Positions 1 to 5,149 of a stretch of DNA of 5,149 nucleotides are shown here, in pieces (position 1 is the stretch's first letter; the number at the start of each line of letters is the position of its first letter). The notes under the pieces were generated by a model. It did no database searches. It had not been told where the DNA came from and saw nothing but the letters and a program-made list of their open reading frames with translations. The position numbers and the translations under genes are program-made. This stretch comes from an uncultured Flavobacterium sp. (GTDB lineage: Bacteria > Bacteroidota > Bacteroidia > Flavobacteriales > Flavobacteriaceae): NCBI RefSeq assembly GCF_937876455.1, contig NZ_CALFIG010000194.1:1-5149 (forward strand), read 5' to 3'.

Positions 1-251
1 AGTGAAGATAGATTTGGTCCTAAATCATGATAATGTAAAAAGGCATCTTTTTCGTGCCCTAAATTTACAAAAGCAGCATTTAGTCCAGCAACTGGTTTTC
101 TAATTTTAGCAATAAAAATATCGCCTACTTGAAATTGTGTGTTGCCTTCAATCTTTTCTTTTTCCTGGTGAAGTTCAATCAGTTTTCCATCCTTTAATAA
201 GGCAAAATCTACAGCATCTGAACTTGATCTGATAATTAATTCTTTGTTCAT
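1..251 (-). CDS. rng: Ribonuclease G/E family endoribonuclease, N-terminal part (runs off the left edge)
   Basis: Rne/Rng-family endoribonuclease, which cleaves single-stranded RNA in the cytoplasm during rRNA maturation and mRNA decay. Only the first 83 codons are present; the catalytic core and zinc-link region lie beyond position 1. The visible part matches the family N-terminus. MNKELIIRSS is followed by an early beta-strand region (DFALLKDGKLIELH), then the start of the embedded S1 RNA-binding domain from about residue 42 (VGDIFIAKI, GLNAAFVNLG, KDAFLHYHDLGP). The GLNAAFV and KDAFLH blocks are highly characteristic. The start at 249-251 is the first ATG and gives the expected N-terminus. 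The gene points the same way as HU and the small basic gene but is separated from them by a terminator and 178 bases, so it is probably transcribed mainly on its own. Whether the full protein is Rng-like or longer and Rne-like cannot be decided here. Confidence 0.93.
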   Translation of the reverse strand, partial: MNKELIIRSSSDAVDFALLKDGKLIELHQEKEKIEGNTQFQVGDIFIAKIRKPVAGLNAAFVNLGHEKDAFLHYHDLGPNLSS

Positions 252-406
252 GCAGTATATTTTTTATCCATTCGCTAAGGCGAATAGATGGATTAAACAT
301 TTTTACAGGTATAAACCCGAAGGATAAATTTTATACTAATAGACATACTATAGAAGTATAGCTATTTAGTAGTAAAATTTTCCGTTTTCAATGAACGTTT
401 TTCTTT
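252..406. other. Non-coding spacer between rng and the small basic gene
   Basis: No credible open reading frame is visible on either strand. Besides the rng leader hairpin, the stretch contains several AT-rich inverted repeats: gtataaa/tttatac (309-315 and 330-336), and ctata/tatag around a gaag loop (348-361). The latter sits inside a looser pairing of atag (339-342) with ctat (362-365). I found no good match to the Bacteroidota TAnnTTTG box on the rng strand, so the rng promoter is unresolved. Rng may be expressed from a diverged promoter here or by read-through past the upstream terminator. Confidence 0.5.
266..293 (-). promoter_or_regulatory. Hairpin in the 5' leader of the ribonuclease G/E gene
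   Basis: The arms atccat (266-271) and atggat (288-293) pair perfectly. Inside them tcgc (272-275) pairs with gcga (280-283) around a taag loop, with four unpaired bases at 284-287. An alternative pairing gives a continuous attcgc/gcgaat stem at 270-285. It is the most GC-containing structure in an AT-rich spacer and ends 14 bases before the rng ATG. On the rng strand it is followed by A residues rather than U, so it is not a terminator for that direction. E. coli rne is autoregulated through its 5' UTR; a similar role here is inference only. Confidence 0.4.
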
Positions 407-444
407 AAAAAAAGAAAAGTAGTTTTAAACTACTTTTTCTTTTT
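407..444 (-). terminator. Intrinsic terminator of the HU / small basic gene transcript
   Basis: On the plus strand the left arm aaaaaaagaaaagtag (407-422) pairs with ctactttttcttttt (430-444), with one bulged base. The perfect core is aagtagttt/aaactactt. Read on the minus strand, the hairpin is followed by a run of U residues, as expected of a rho-independent terminator. It overlaps the last codons and the stop codon (430-432) of the small basic gene, so terminator and coding end share the same bases. The symmetry means it could also act in the plus direction, but no plus-strand gene approaches it. Confidence 0.75.
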
Positions 445-522
445 ATGACGGTTAGCTCTCGCTCTTTTTTTACGTTTGTGAGTAGCTACCTTATGTCTTT
501 TTCTTTTTTTACCACTTGGCAT
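430..522 (-). CDS. Very small, highly basic protein (30 aa) downstream of HU
   Basis: This 30-codon frame begins ATG CCA AGT GGT and ends TAG. The product starts MPSGKKRKRHKVATHKRKKR and finishes with RHKKKK. By my count 18 of 30 residues are Lys or Arg and three are His, and there is no acidic residue, so it must bind nucleic acid or an RNP if it is made. It lies 30 bases downstream of the HU stop on the same strand and is followed at once by a terminator, as expected for the last gene of a two-gene transcript. I recall similar short basic proteins starting MPSGKKRKRHK next to hup in other Bacteroidota, usually annotated hypothetical. Size and composition recall tiny ribosomal proteins such as bTHX, though the sequence differs from bTHX. 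A ribosomal role, possibly the Bacteroidota-specific bL38 reported in the F. johnsoniae ribosome structure, is a guess. The coding call is fairly secure; the function is unknown. Confidence 0.8.
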   Translation of the reverse strand: MPSGKKRKRHKVATHKRKKRARANRHKKKK

Positions 523-552
523 AATGTGTAGTTTTTTTAATTAATAATAATG

Positions 553-846
553 TTATACTGTAACTTCTGTTTTTTCTTTTACGCTTTCTACAAACACTTT
601 TGCTGGTTTAAAAGCAGGAATGTTATGAGCAGGAATTTTAATTGTAGTATTTTTAGAAATGTTTCTTCCTGTTTTCTCAGCTCTAGTTTTGATAATAAAA
701 CTTCCAAAACCTCTTAAGTAAACATTATCACCACTTTCTAATGAGTTTTTCACTTCTTCCATGAATGATTCTACGGTTGCTTGAACGTCTCCTTTTTCAA
801 GTCCTAATTTTTCAGAAATTTTCGCTACGATGTCTGCTTTCGTCAT
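553..846 (-). CDS. hup: DNA-binding protein HU
   Basis: HU-family histone-like protein (97 aa), a dimeric nucleoid protein that bends and compacts DNA. The helical dimerisation part covers residues 1-40 (MTKADIVAKISEKLGL start). The GFGSF turn is at 46-50, and the DNA-binding arm runs from about 53 to 83 with GRN at 60-62 and IPAHNIPAFKPAK at 71-83. The length fits (E. coli HU is 90 aa), with a short extra C-terminus EKTEVTV. One difference from canonical HU is that the proline following RN, which intercalates into DNA, is replaced by isoleucine (RNISKN). I recall this form in flavobacterial HUs. The ATG at 844-846 gives the family N-terminus. A strong predicted promoter lies about 43 bases upstream, and the small basic gene follows after 30 bases, probably co-transcribed. 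IHF-like paralogues share this fold, but the sequence fits HU better. Confidence 0.95.
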   Translation of the reverse strand: MTKADIVAKISEKLGLEKGDVQATVESFMEEVKNSLESGDNVYLRGFGSFIIKTRAEKTGRNISKNTTIKIPAHNIPAFKPAKVFVESVKEKTEVTV

Positions 847-888
847 TTTTCTTCGTATTAATATTTATGTGTATTTTTTTTGAGAGTG

Positions 889-920
889 CAAATATACAAA
901 TTAAAAAAAGATAAATTCAA
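889..920 (-). promoter_or_regulatory. Predicted promoter of the HU transcript
   Basis: On the minus strand, TTG (918-920) is followed after 21 bases by TATATTTG (889-896), a perfect match to the Bacteroidota -7 consensus TAnnTTTG with acceptable spacing to a -33 TTG. It continues as TATATTTGCA. Transcription would start near 880-884, giving a leader of roughly 35 bases before the HU ATG. Confidence 0.72.
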
Positions 921-955
921 GCATAATGAATTAAAATTTAACCACATAAATGAAT

Positions 956-963
956 TATTTTTG
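956..963 (+). promoter_or_regulatory. Predicted -7 box of the mutY promoter
   Basis: TATTTTTG matches TAnnTTTG exactly and lies 17 bases before the mutY ATG. The predicted start near 969-971 would leave a leader of only about 10 bases. No clear TTG is seen at the usual -33 distance, so this is weaker than the HU promoter. Together with the HU promoter it makes 847-980 a compact divergent control region. Confidence 0.45.
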
Positions 964-980
964 TAAATCTAAATTTTGAT

Positions 981-2018
981 ATGGATTTTTCAACCACAAT
1001 AATTAATTGGTATAACCAAAATAAAAGAGATTTACCTTGGCGAAACACACAGGATGCGTATAAAATTTGGCTTTCTGAAATCATTTTGCAACAGACCAGA
1101 GTGAGTCAAGGCTTACCTTATTATCTTGCTTTTGAAGAACATTTTCCAACAGTTAATCATTTAGCACAAGCTGATGAACAAAAAATACTTAGACTTTGGC
1201 AAGGTTTAGGCTATTATTCCCGTGCTAGAAATTTACATCATACTGCAAAAATCGTTGTTTCAAATTATAAGGCCTCTTTTCCGCAAACTTATAATGAGCT
1301 CCTAAAGTTAAAAGGAATTGGTAGTTATACCGCTGCCGCAATCGCTTCTTTTTCTTCAAATGAACCTGTGGCTGTAGTGGACGGGAATGTATTTAGAATA
1401 TTGGCTCGCATTTTTGATGTCACACTTGATATTGCACAAAATTCGAGTAAAAAATATTTTCAAGAATTAGCCGAAAGTTTGATGGATAAAAGTCACCCCG
1501 CACTTTTTAATCAAGCTATGATGGAATTTGGTGCGTTGCAATGTGTGCCAAAGAATCCTGATTGTACAAACTGTGTTTTTAATGATCGTTGTGTTGCGTT
1601 GAAAAATAAAAAAGTGTCTGAATTGCCTGTGAAATCTAAAAAAACACAAATTAAAAAACGCTATTTCAATTATATATTAGCACAAGATGAAAATGATGCA
1701 ATTTTAATCGAAAAAAGGGTGCATAAAGATATATGGAAAAATTTATATCAATTGCCATTAATTGAAACAGAAGCCCCCATAAATGAAAATGAAGCCATTC
1801 ATTTAATTGGTAAAAAATGGAAACTAACTGAGAGTGATGTGGTCACTTATTTTTCGGGTTATGACGTCGTACATAAATTATCTCACCAAGAACTTCATGT
1901 TAAATTTTTTAAGCTGCAACTAACAAGCAAAATCGATAAAACAGTCTCGGGACAAGACTTGAAAACCTATCCGTTTCCTATTGTACTTCATAATTTCTTA
2001 GAAAAGGTTGTAAGTTAG
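981..2018 (+). CDS. mutY: A/G-specific adenine DNA glycosylase MutY
   Basis: MutY (345 aa) removes adenine mispaired with 8-oxoguanine, starting base-excision repair and preventing G:C to T:A transversions. The N-terminal HhH-GPD catalytic domain spans about residues 5-210. It has WLSEIILQQTRV with the conserved catalytic Glu33, GLGYYSRARNL at 76-86, the helix-hairpin-helix KGIGSYTA at 111-118, and VVDGNV with the catalytic Asp134. The [4Fe-4S] cluster ligands are Cys188, Cys195, Cys198 and Cys204 (C-x6-C-x2-C-x5-C), the same spacing as in E. coli MutY. After a linker near 205-228, a NUDIX-like 8-oxoG-recognition domain covers 229-345, with VVHKLSHQELHV at 297-307 in the position of the FSH loop. 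All key residues are present and the length is normal (E. coli 350 aa). The gene is divergent from HU, and ssb follows after 36 bases. Confidence 0.97.
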   Translation: MDFSTTIINWYNQNKRDLPWRNTQDAYKIWLSEIILQQTRVSQGLPYYLAFEEHFPTVNHLAQADEQKILRLWQGLGYYSRARNLHHTAKIVVSNYKASFPQTYNELLKLKGIGSYTAAAIASFSSNEPVAVVDGNVFRILARIFDVTLDIAQNSSKKYFQELAESLMDKSHPALFNQAMMEFGALQCVPKNPDCTNCVFNDRCVALKNKKVSELPVKSKKTQIKKRYFNYILAQDENDAILIEKRVHKDIWKNLYQLPLIETEAPINENEAIHLIGKKWKLTESDVVTYFSGYDVVHKLSHQELHVKFFKLQLTSKIDKTVSGQDLKTYPFPIVLHNFLEKVVS

Positions 2019-2038
2019 ATAAATAATTTATAAATTTG
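2008..2038 (+). promoter_or_regulatory. Predicted ssb promoter overlapping the end of mutY
   Basis: TTG at 2008-2010, inside the last codons of mutY, is followed after 20 bases by TAAATTTG (2031-2038), an exact TAnnTTTG box. The start would fall near 2044-2046, leaving about 10 leader bases before the ssb ATG. This would let ssb be expressed independently of mutY, although no terminator separates the two genes and read-through is also likely. Confidence 0.6.
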
Positions 2039-2054
2039 ATGAAAAGTATAAGCC

Positions 2055-2495
2055 ATGAACGGAACACTAAATAAGGTTATTTTAATTGGCCATCTTGGAG
2101 ACGAGGTGAAGATGCATTATTTTGATGCAACAAACTGCATTGGCAGATTTCCATTAGCAACAAATGAGGTTTATATTAATAAATCTACTGGCGAAAAAAT
2201 AACATCAACAGAATGGCACAATATTGTAGTAAGAAATAAGGCTGCAGAATTGTGTGAAAAATATTTATCAAAAGGAGATAAAATATACATTGAAGGTAGA
2301 ATAAAATCTCGTCAATGGCAAGCAGAAGATGGTACGACAAAATATACTACTGAAATTCAGGTTACGGAATTTACATTTTTGAATACTAAAAAAGATGCTG
2401 ATTTAACTAAACCGGCAACACATACGCCTCCAGCAACAAAAGAAGTTGATTTTGATTCTTTAGGTACTGACACCGCTAAAGATTTGCCTTTTTAA
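2055..2495 (+). CDS. ssb: Single-stranded DNA-binding protein SSB
   Basis: SSB (146 aa) coats single-stranded DNA as a homotetramer and recruits replication and repair enzymes through its C-terminal tip. The OB-fold occupies about residues 4-110. It has the opening NKVILIGHLG, the FPLATNE strand at 32-38, TEWHNIVV with Trp54 at the position of the DNA-stacking Trp of E. coli SSB, and GDKIYIEGRI at 74-83 followed by RQWQ with Trp88. A short Thr/Pro-rich linker (111-132) leads to the tip, which ends KDLPF. The terminal DLPF is the partner-binding motif, but the usual run of acidic residues before it is diluted (DTAKDLPF). The ATG at 2055 gives the family start; an ATG at 2039 is out of frame. 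A terminator follows 21 bases after the stop. It has no Shine-Dalgarno, as usual in Bacteroidota. Additional ssb copies elsewhere in the genome are possible. Confidence 0.96.
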   Translation: MNGTLNKVILIGHLGDEVKMHYFDATNCIGRFPLATNEVYINKSTGEKITSTEWHNIVVRNKAAELCEKYLSKGDKIYIEGRIKSRQWQAEDGTTKYTTEIQVTEFTFLNTKKDADLTKPATHTPPATKEVDFDSLGTDTAKDLPF

Positions 2496-2516
2496 TAAGG
2501 AATTAACAATAGAAAT

Positions 2517-2558
2517 AAAAAAGAATAGTTATGCTACATTAGGTAACTATTCTTTTTT
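2517..2558 (+). terminator. Strong intrinsic terminator after ssb
   Basis: A perfect 15-bp inverted repeat: aaaaaagaatagtta (2517-2531) pairs with taactattctttttt (2544-2558) around a 12-base loop. The right arm ends in a run of seven T residues (2553-2559). It closes the mutY-ssb transcript and separates it from gldD. Because the arms are A-rich on one side and T-rich on the other, it could work in both directions. Confidence 0.85.
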
Positions 2559-2575
2559 TGTTCTAGAATAAGCCT

Positions 2576-2583
2576 TAAATTTG
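2576..2583 (+). promoter_or_regulatory. Predicted -7 box of the gldD promoter
   Basis: TAAATTTG matches TAnnTTTG exactly, 16 bases before the gldD ATG. The nearest TTTG upstream (2557-2560) is only 15 bases away, shorter than usual for a -33 element, and overlaps the terminator's T-run. A promoter is expected here because the terminator just upstream would otherwise cut gldD off from transcription. Confidence 0.5.
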
Positions 2584-2599
2584 TTTTTAAAATAGTATT

Positions 2600-3151
2600 A
2601 TGAGTAAACAGTGTTTTTATTTGTGTTTGGTTGTTGCATTTTTTTCATGTAAAGATGCTGTTACACCAAAACCTAAGGGGCAATTACGATTAGAATATGC
2701 GCCAGCTAAATATGAACTATTTTCTTCCAAATGTGCATTTGCATTTGATAAAAATACACAAGTTTCTATCAAAGAAGTTTCTAATTGTGGTTTAGAAATT
2801 CATTACCCAAAAATGAAGGCGACTATTTTTGTGACTTATAAACCCGTAAATGGCAACTTAGATAAGTTATTAATAGATGCGCAAAAATTGACCTATGAGC
2901 ATGCAATAAAAGCAAATGATATAGCAGAACAACCTTTCGTAAATACTAAAGGCAAAGTATATGGTATGTTTTATCAAGTAGGGGGAAATGCCGCTACAAA
3001 TGCGCAATTTTATGCTACAGACAGTACAAAAAATTTTATTACAGCAAGTTTGTATTTTTATGCAAAACCTAATTTTGACTCTATTCTTCCTGCAGCAGAT
3101 TACATTAAAAGTGACATGAAACAAATCATGGAAAGTTTAAAATGGAAATAA
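2600..3151 (+). CDS. gldD: Gliding motility lipoprotein GldD
   Basis: GldD (183 aa, normal length) is a membrane-anchored lipoprotein. In Flavobacterium johnsoniae it is required for gliding and linked to type IX secretion; its biochemical activity is not known. The first 16 residues are a lipoprotein signal peptide (MSKQCFYLCLVVAFFS) ending at Cys17, the predicted lipidated residue. The lipobox FFSC is loose, as is common in this phylum. The mature part carries GldD blocks: PKPKGQLRLEYAPAKY at 23-38, a cysteine pair at Cys45 and Cys63 that could form a disulfide, IHYPKMKATIFVTYKPVNGN at 67-86, QPFVNTKGKVYGMFYQVGGN at 111-130, and LYFYAKPNFDSILPAADYIK at 151-170. Residues are KD directly after the Cys, which may bear on surface sorting, but this is uncertain. 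Unusually, gldE, normally immediately upstream, is missing. I assign the gene from remembered family sequence, with good confidence. Confidence 0.92.
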   Translation: MSKQCFYLCLVVAFFSCKDAVTPKPKGQLRLEYAPAKYELFSSKCAFAFDKNTQVSIKEVSNCGLEIHYPKMKATIFVTYKPVNGNLDKLLIDAQKLTYEHAIKANDIAEQPFVNTKGKVYGMFYQVGGNAATNAQFYATDSTKNFITASLYFYAKPNFDSILPAADYIKSDMKQIMESLKWK

Positions 3152-3157
3152 GCTAAA

Positions 3158-3190
3158 ATATTTTTTAATAACACATCAAAATATCTTTTT
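3158..3190 (+). terminator. Possible weak terminator after gldD
   Basis: atatttt (3158-3164) pairs with aaaatat (3178-3184) around a 13-base loop and is followed by cttttt. The stem is only seven A/T pairs, so stability is low and this may be chance in AT-rich DNA. It lies between the gldD stop and the next predicted promoter box. Confidence 0.25.
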
Positions 3191-3198
3191 CAATTCTA

Positions 3199-3206
3199 TA
3201 TATTTG
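3199..3206 (+). promoter_or_regulatory. Predicted -7 box of the TraB-family gene promoter
   Basis: TATATTTG matches TAnnTTTG exactly and lies 28 bases before the TTG start codon; transcription would begin near 3212-3214. No obvious TTG is found at the -33 distance, so the promoter may be weak or the gene may also be read from gldD. Confidence 0.5.
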
Positions 3207-3234
3207 GGAAAATAATTTCAAAAAAATAGTAGCG

Positions 3235-5149
3235 TTGAAAAAGATTCTTTTTATCCTGTCTTTTGTGACAGTTTCTTTATTTGCACAAGAAAAAAAATAC
3301 CAAAGTTTATTTTGGGAAATCTCAGGAAATGGATTAACTAAAAATTCCTATATGTATGGAACCATGCATGTAAGTGAAAAAGTATCCTATCATTTGTCAG
3401 ATGCTTTTTTTGAAAAATTAATGAGTGTTGATTTTATTGCTAATGAAAGTGAACCTAACACGTGGTCAGAATTATATGACTTATTTAGTTTTTATCAAGG
3501 TGTGTATCAATATGGTTCATTTTATTCAAGATTCTATACACAACCGCTAAAAAAAGATAATTTATATCCTTTATTTAGAGGATCAAATTATAACCTAATT
3601 AGTTTATTGTCTAGAACAAACGAGGCAAACCAAGAATACCAAGAAGAAACTTATTTAGATATGTTTATTTACCGTACGGGTAAAAAATATGGCAAAAAAA
3701 CCTTAGGACTTGAAAACGTAAAGACTACTACTTTTTCTATCATGAAGGCTGAATCTGAAATGGATATGAAAGAAGTAAATAAAAATAAACAACTTTTGTT
3801 GAAAATTTTAAAAAAGCGTTCCTATAATGACGTATTAACAGATGCATACAGAGAAAAAGATTTAGATTTAATCGATACGTTAAATACCCTTGGTACCCCA
3901 AAAGTATATAACAAAGCCATGTTATATGACCGAAATATTGGAATGGTAAAAAGCATGGATTCTATCATGAAAACAGGTAGTTTGTTTAGTGCTGTAGGTG
4001 CAGCTCATTTACCTGGTAAAAATGGTATGATTGAATTGTTACGTAAAAAGGGATATACCGTAAAACCAATCTTTAGTGACTATACAGAAAAAGGGAAAAA
4101 AATTAAAAAACAGATTGAAGAATATTTTGTAAAACCAACGTTTGAAGTAAGATCAACATCAGATGGTATGGTGACTTTACCGTTGTATCCGTTAGTTCTT
4201 GAAAATGGAGAAAACTTAGAGTCACCGGATTTGGCAAATGGCGGATTTATTAATGTAAAACGCATGTTGCTTAAAGATTTTATAGGGAAAAAAGAAAAAC
4301 AATTTAATCATAAAACACTAGACAGTTTATTTTTTGAAAACATACCAGGTGAAATTTTAGAGAAAAAAGCGTATCAAGAAAAAAATAATTTTGTGTATGA
4401 TATTAAAAGTGTTACCAAAACAAGTAAAGCACAACATTACAGATATTACATAACACCGCTTGAAATTATAGCCATAATTATGGGTGGAGAAGGAGATTAT
4501 GTAAGAAAGTATGAAGATGAAGTTTATGCTAATATCAAATTAAAACCATACAAACAAGACACTGAATTTGTTATGCCTTTTAAAGGCGGTTTTCAAGTTC
4601 AGTTTCCAGCGTATTCTATCTCCATTGGTAACAAAAAAGATAATAAACAACTCAATGATGTGGAATACTATGGCTATGATGAACAAGAAAAAGCGACTTA
4701 TTTTGTGGTTGAAAAATCGTTAATGGATAATTCTAATCTAGAAGATTCTGAGTTTGAATTAAAAAGAATGCATTATGAATACTATTTGCAACACGATTTA
4801 GATTCAACCCAAACCTATTTTGATAAAAAACAATTTGAATTCCTTTCGCAGTCTAAGCAAGAAGACAAAGAAATCCATTTAAAATCAAAATTAAAAGGAA
4901 ATAAATATTATTTATTGGGAACAATAAATGCTTCAAAAAAGAAAGCTGAACAGTTTTTTACTTCTTTCGAAATTAAACCAAAAGTAGCTGATGTGCCGTA
5001 CAAAGTCTTTAAAGATACAACAGCCTTTTTTACGGTTGAAGTGCCTAAGAAAGAGAATGAATACTTAGATTTTAAATTTGAGCGCAAAAATAGATATGAT
5101 TATGACGATAAAAAGAAAAATCATTTTGAGCCAAAATCAAAAACATTTG
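3235..5149 (+). CDS. Exported TraB/GumN-family protein with long C-terminal extension (runs off the right edge)
   Basis: The frame stays open from 3235 to the window end (638 codons). The start is TTG, chosen because it gives a complete Sec signal peptide (MKKILFILSFVTVSLFA, cleavage probably before QEKK). There is no in-frame ATG close upstream, and the first in-frame ATG downstream (residue 40) would remove the signal peptide and split the domain. A TraB/GumN domain spans about 25-283. It contains LFWEISGNGL, the YGTMH motif with His45, the ANESEP segment with Glu71, GLEN at 158-161, DRNIGM at 232-237, and VGAAHLPGKNG at 254-264 with His258. These GTxH/Glu/GxxH positions are the putative metal-site residues of the family, which is related to Tiki-type proteases; activity is unproven. 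Residues from about 290 onward match nothing I recognise. A stretch from FVMPFKGGFQVQFPAYSI (445-462) to QFFTSFEIKP (573-582) looks like one compact beta-rich module. It is likely periplasmic or outer-membrane associated. Confidence 0.85.
   Translation, partial: MKKILFILSFVTVSLFAQEKKYQSLFWEISGNGLTKNSYMYGTMHVSEKVSYHLSDAFFEKLMSVDFIANESEPNTWSELYDLFSFYQGVYQYGSFYSRFYTQPLKKDNLYPLFRGSNYNLISLLSRTNEANQEYQEETYLDMFIYRTGKKYGKKTLGLENVKTTTFSIMKAESEMDMKEVNKNKQLLLKILKKRSYNDVLTDAYREKDLDLIDTLNTLGTPKVYNKAMLYDRNIGMVKSMDSIMKTGSLFSAVGAAHLPGKNGMIELLRKKGYTVKPIFSDYTEKGKKIKKQIEEYFVKPTFEVRSTSDGMVTLPLYPLVLENGENLESPDLANGGFINVKRMLLKDFIGKKEKQFNHKTLDSLFFENIPGEILEKKAYQEKNNFVYDIKSVTKTSKAQHYRYYITPLEIIAIIMGGEGDYVRKYEDEVYANIKLKPYKQDTEFVMPFKGGFQVQFPAYSISIGNKKDNKQLNDVEYYGYDEQEKATYFVVEKSLMDNSNLEDSEFELKRMHYEYYLQHDLDSTQTYFDKKQFEFLSQSKQEDKEIHLKSKLKGNKYYLLGTINASKKKAEQFFTSFEIKPKVADVPYKVFKDTTAFFTVEVPKKENEYLDFKFERKNRYDYDDKKKNHFEPKSKTF

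Noticed and set aside
309..365. Inverted repeats in the rng spacer as an operator or attachment site
   Set aside because: The arms are short and almost entirely A/T, at a frequency expected by chance in this composition; no integrase or regulator is nearby.
1467..1649. 60-codon minus-strand frame
   Set aside because: It lies wholly inside mutY, antisense to the iron-sulfur cluster region, and has no recognisable protein features; a shadow of the real gene.
2039..2041. Alternative upstream ATG for ssb
   Set aside because: It is 16 bases upstream and therefore out of frame; the ATG at 2055 gives the conserved SSB N-terminus.
2870..3124. 84-codon minus-strand frame
   Set aside because: It lies wholly inside gldD on the opposite strand. 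Its Cys/Ile/Phe-rich composition is what reverse reading of AT-rich coding sequence produces.
3352..3354. In-frame ATG as the start of the TraB-family protein
   Set aside because: It would remove the signal peptide and the first strand of the TraB domain, just before the GTMH motif; the TTG at 3235 gives a textbook signal peptide.
4080..4265. 61-codon minus-strand frame
   Set aside because: It is antisense to the continuous TraB-family reading frame, with no supporting promoter or homology.
1..5149. Novel defence, mobile or secondary-metabolite system
   Set aside because: Apart from the TraB-family extension and the 30-aa gene, every frame is a known housekeeping or motility gene. No transposase, direct-repeat array, toxin-antitoxin pair or RNA gene is visible.

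Overview
The window is AT-rich chromosomal DNA from a member of the Bacteroidota, almost certainly class Flavobacteriia (family Flavobacteriaceae). The evidence is a recognisable GldD gliding lipoprotein, a flavobacterial-type HU, promoter -7 boxes of the form TAnnTTTG in front of five transcription starts, and no convincing Shine-Dalgarno sequence before any gene. The species cannot be named from the sequence alone.

Layout. Positions 1-251 (minus) hold the N-terminal third or less of ribonuclease G/E. Positions 252-429 are a non-coding spacer with hairpins. Positions 430-522 (minus) encode a 30-residue, extremely basic protein. Positions 553-846 (minus) encode the DNA-bending protein HU. HU and the small gene look like one transcript that starts at a strong promoter (889-920) and ends at a hairpin terminator overlapping the small gene's stop codon (407-444). 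From the same divergent region, mutY (981-2018), ssb (2055-2495), gldD (2600-3151) and a long TraB/GumN-family protein (3235 to beyond the end) run to the right. The TraB/GumN gene begins with TTG and has no stop codon in the window.

The left part is a conserved Bacteroidota housekeeping neighbourhood (rng, small basic gene, hup, mutY, ssb) for RNA processing, nucleoid architecture, oxidative-damage repair and single-strand DNA protection. The right part moves to envelope functions: GldD, which supports gliding motility and type IX secretion, and an exported TraB-family protein.

The most notable features are these. (1) gldE, which lies immediately upstream of gldD in Flavobacterium johnsoniae, is absent between ssb and gldD; a perfect 15-bp terminator stem and a fresh promoter fill the 104-bp gap. 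(2) A tiny basic protein sits next to hup and may be a ribosome-associated protein. (3) The TraB protein carries at least 350 residues of unassigned C-terminal sequence. (4) Most rightward genes have their own promoter box with a very short predicted leader. I see no mobile element, CRISPR array, tRNA, rRNA or defence system, and no convincing undescribed multi-gene system.
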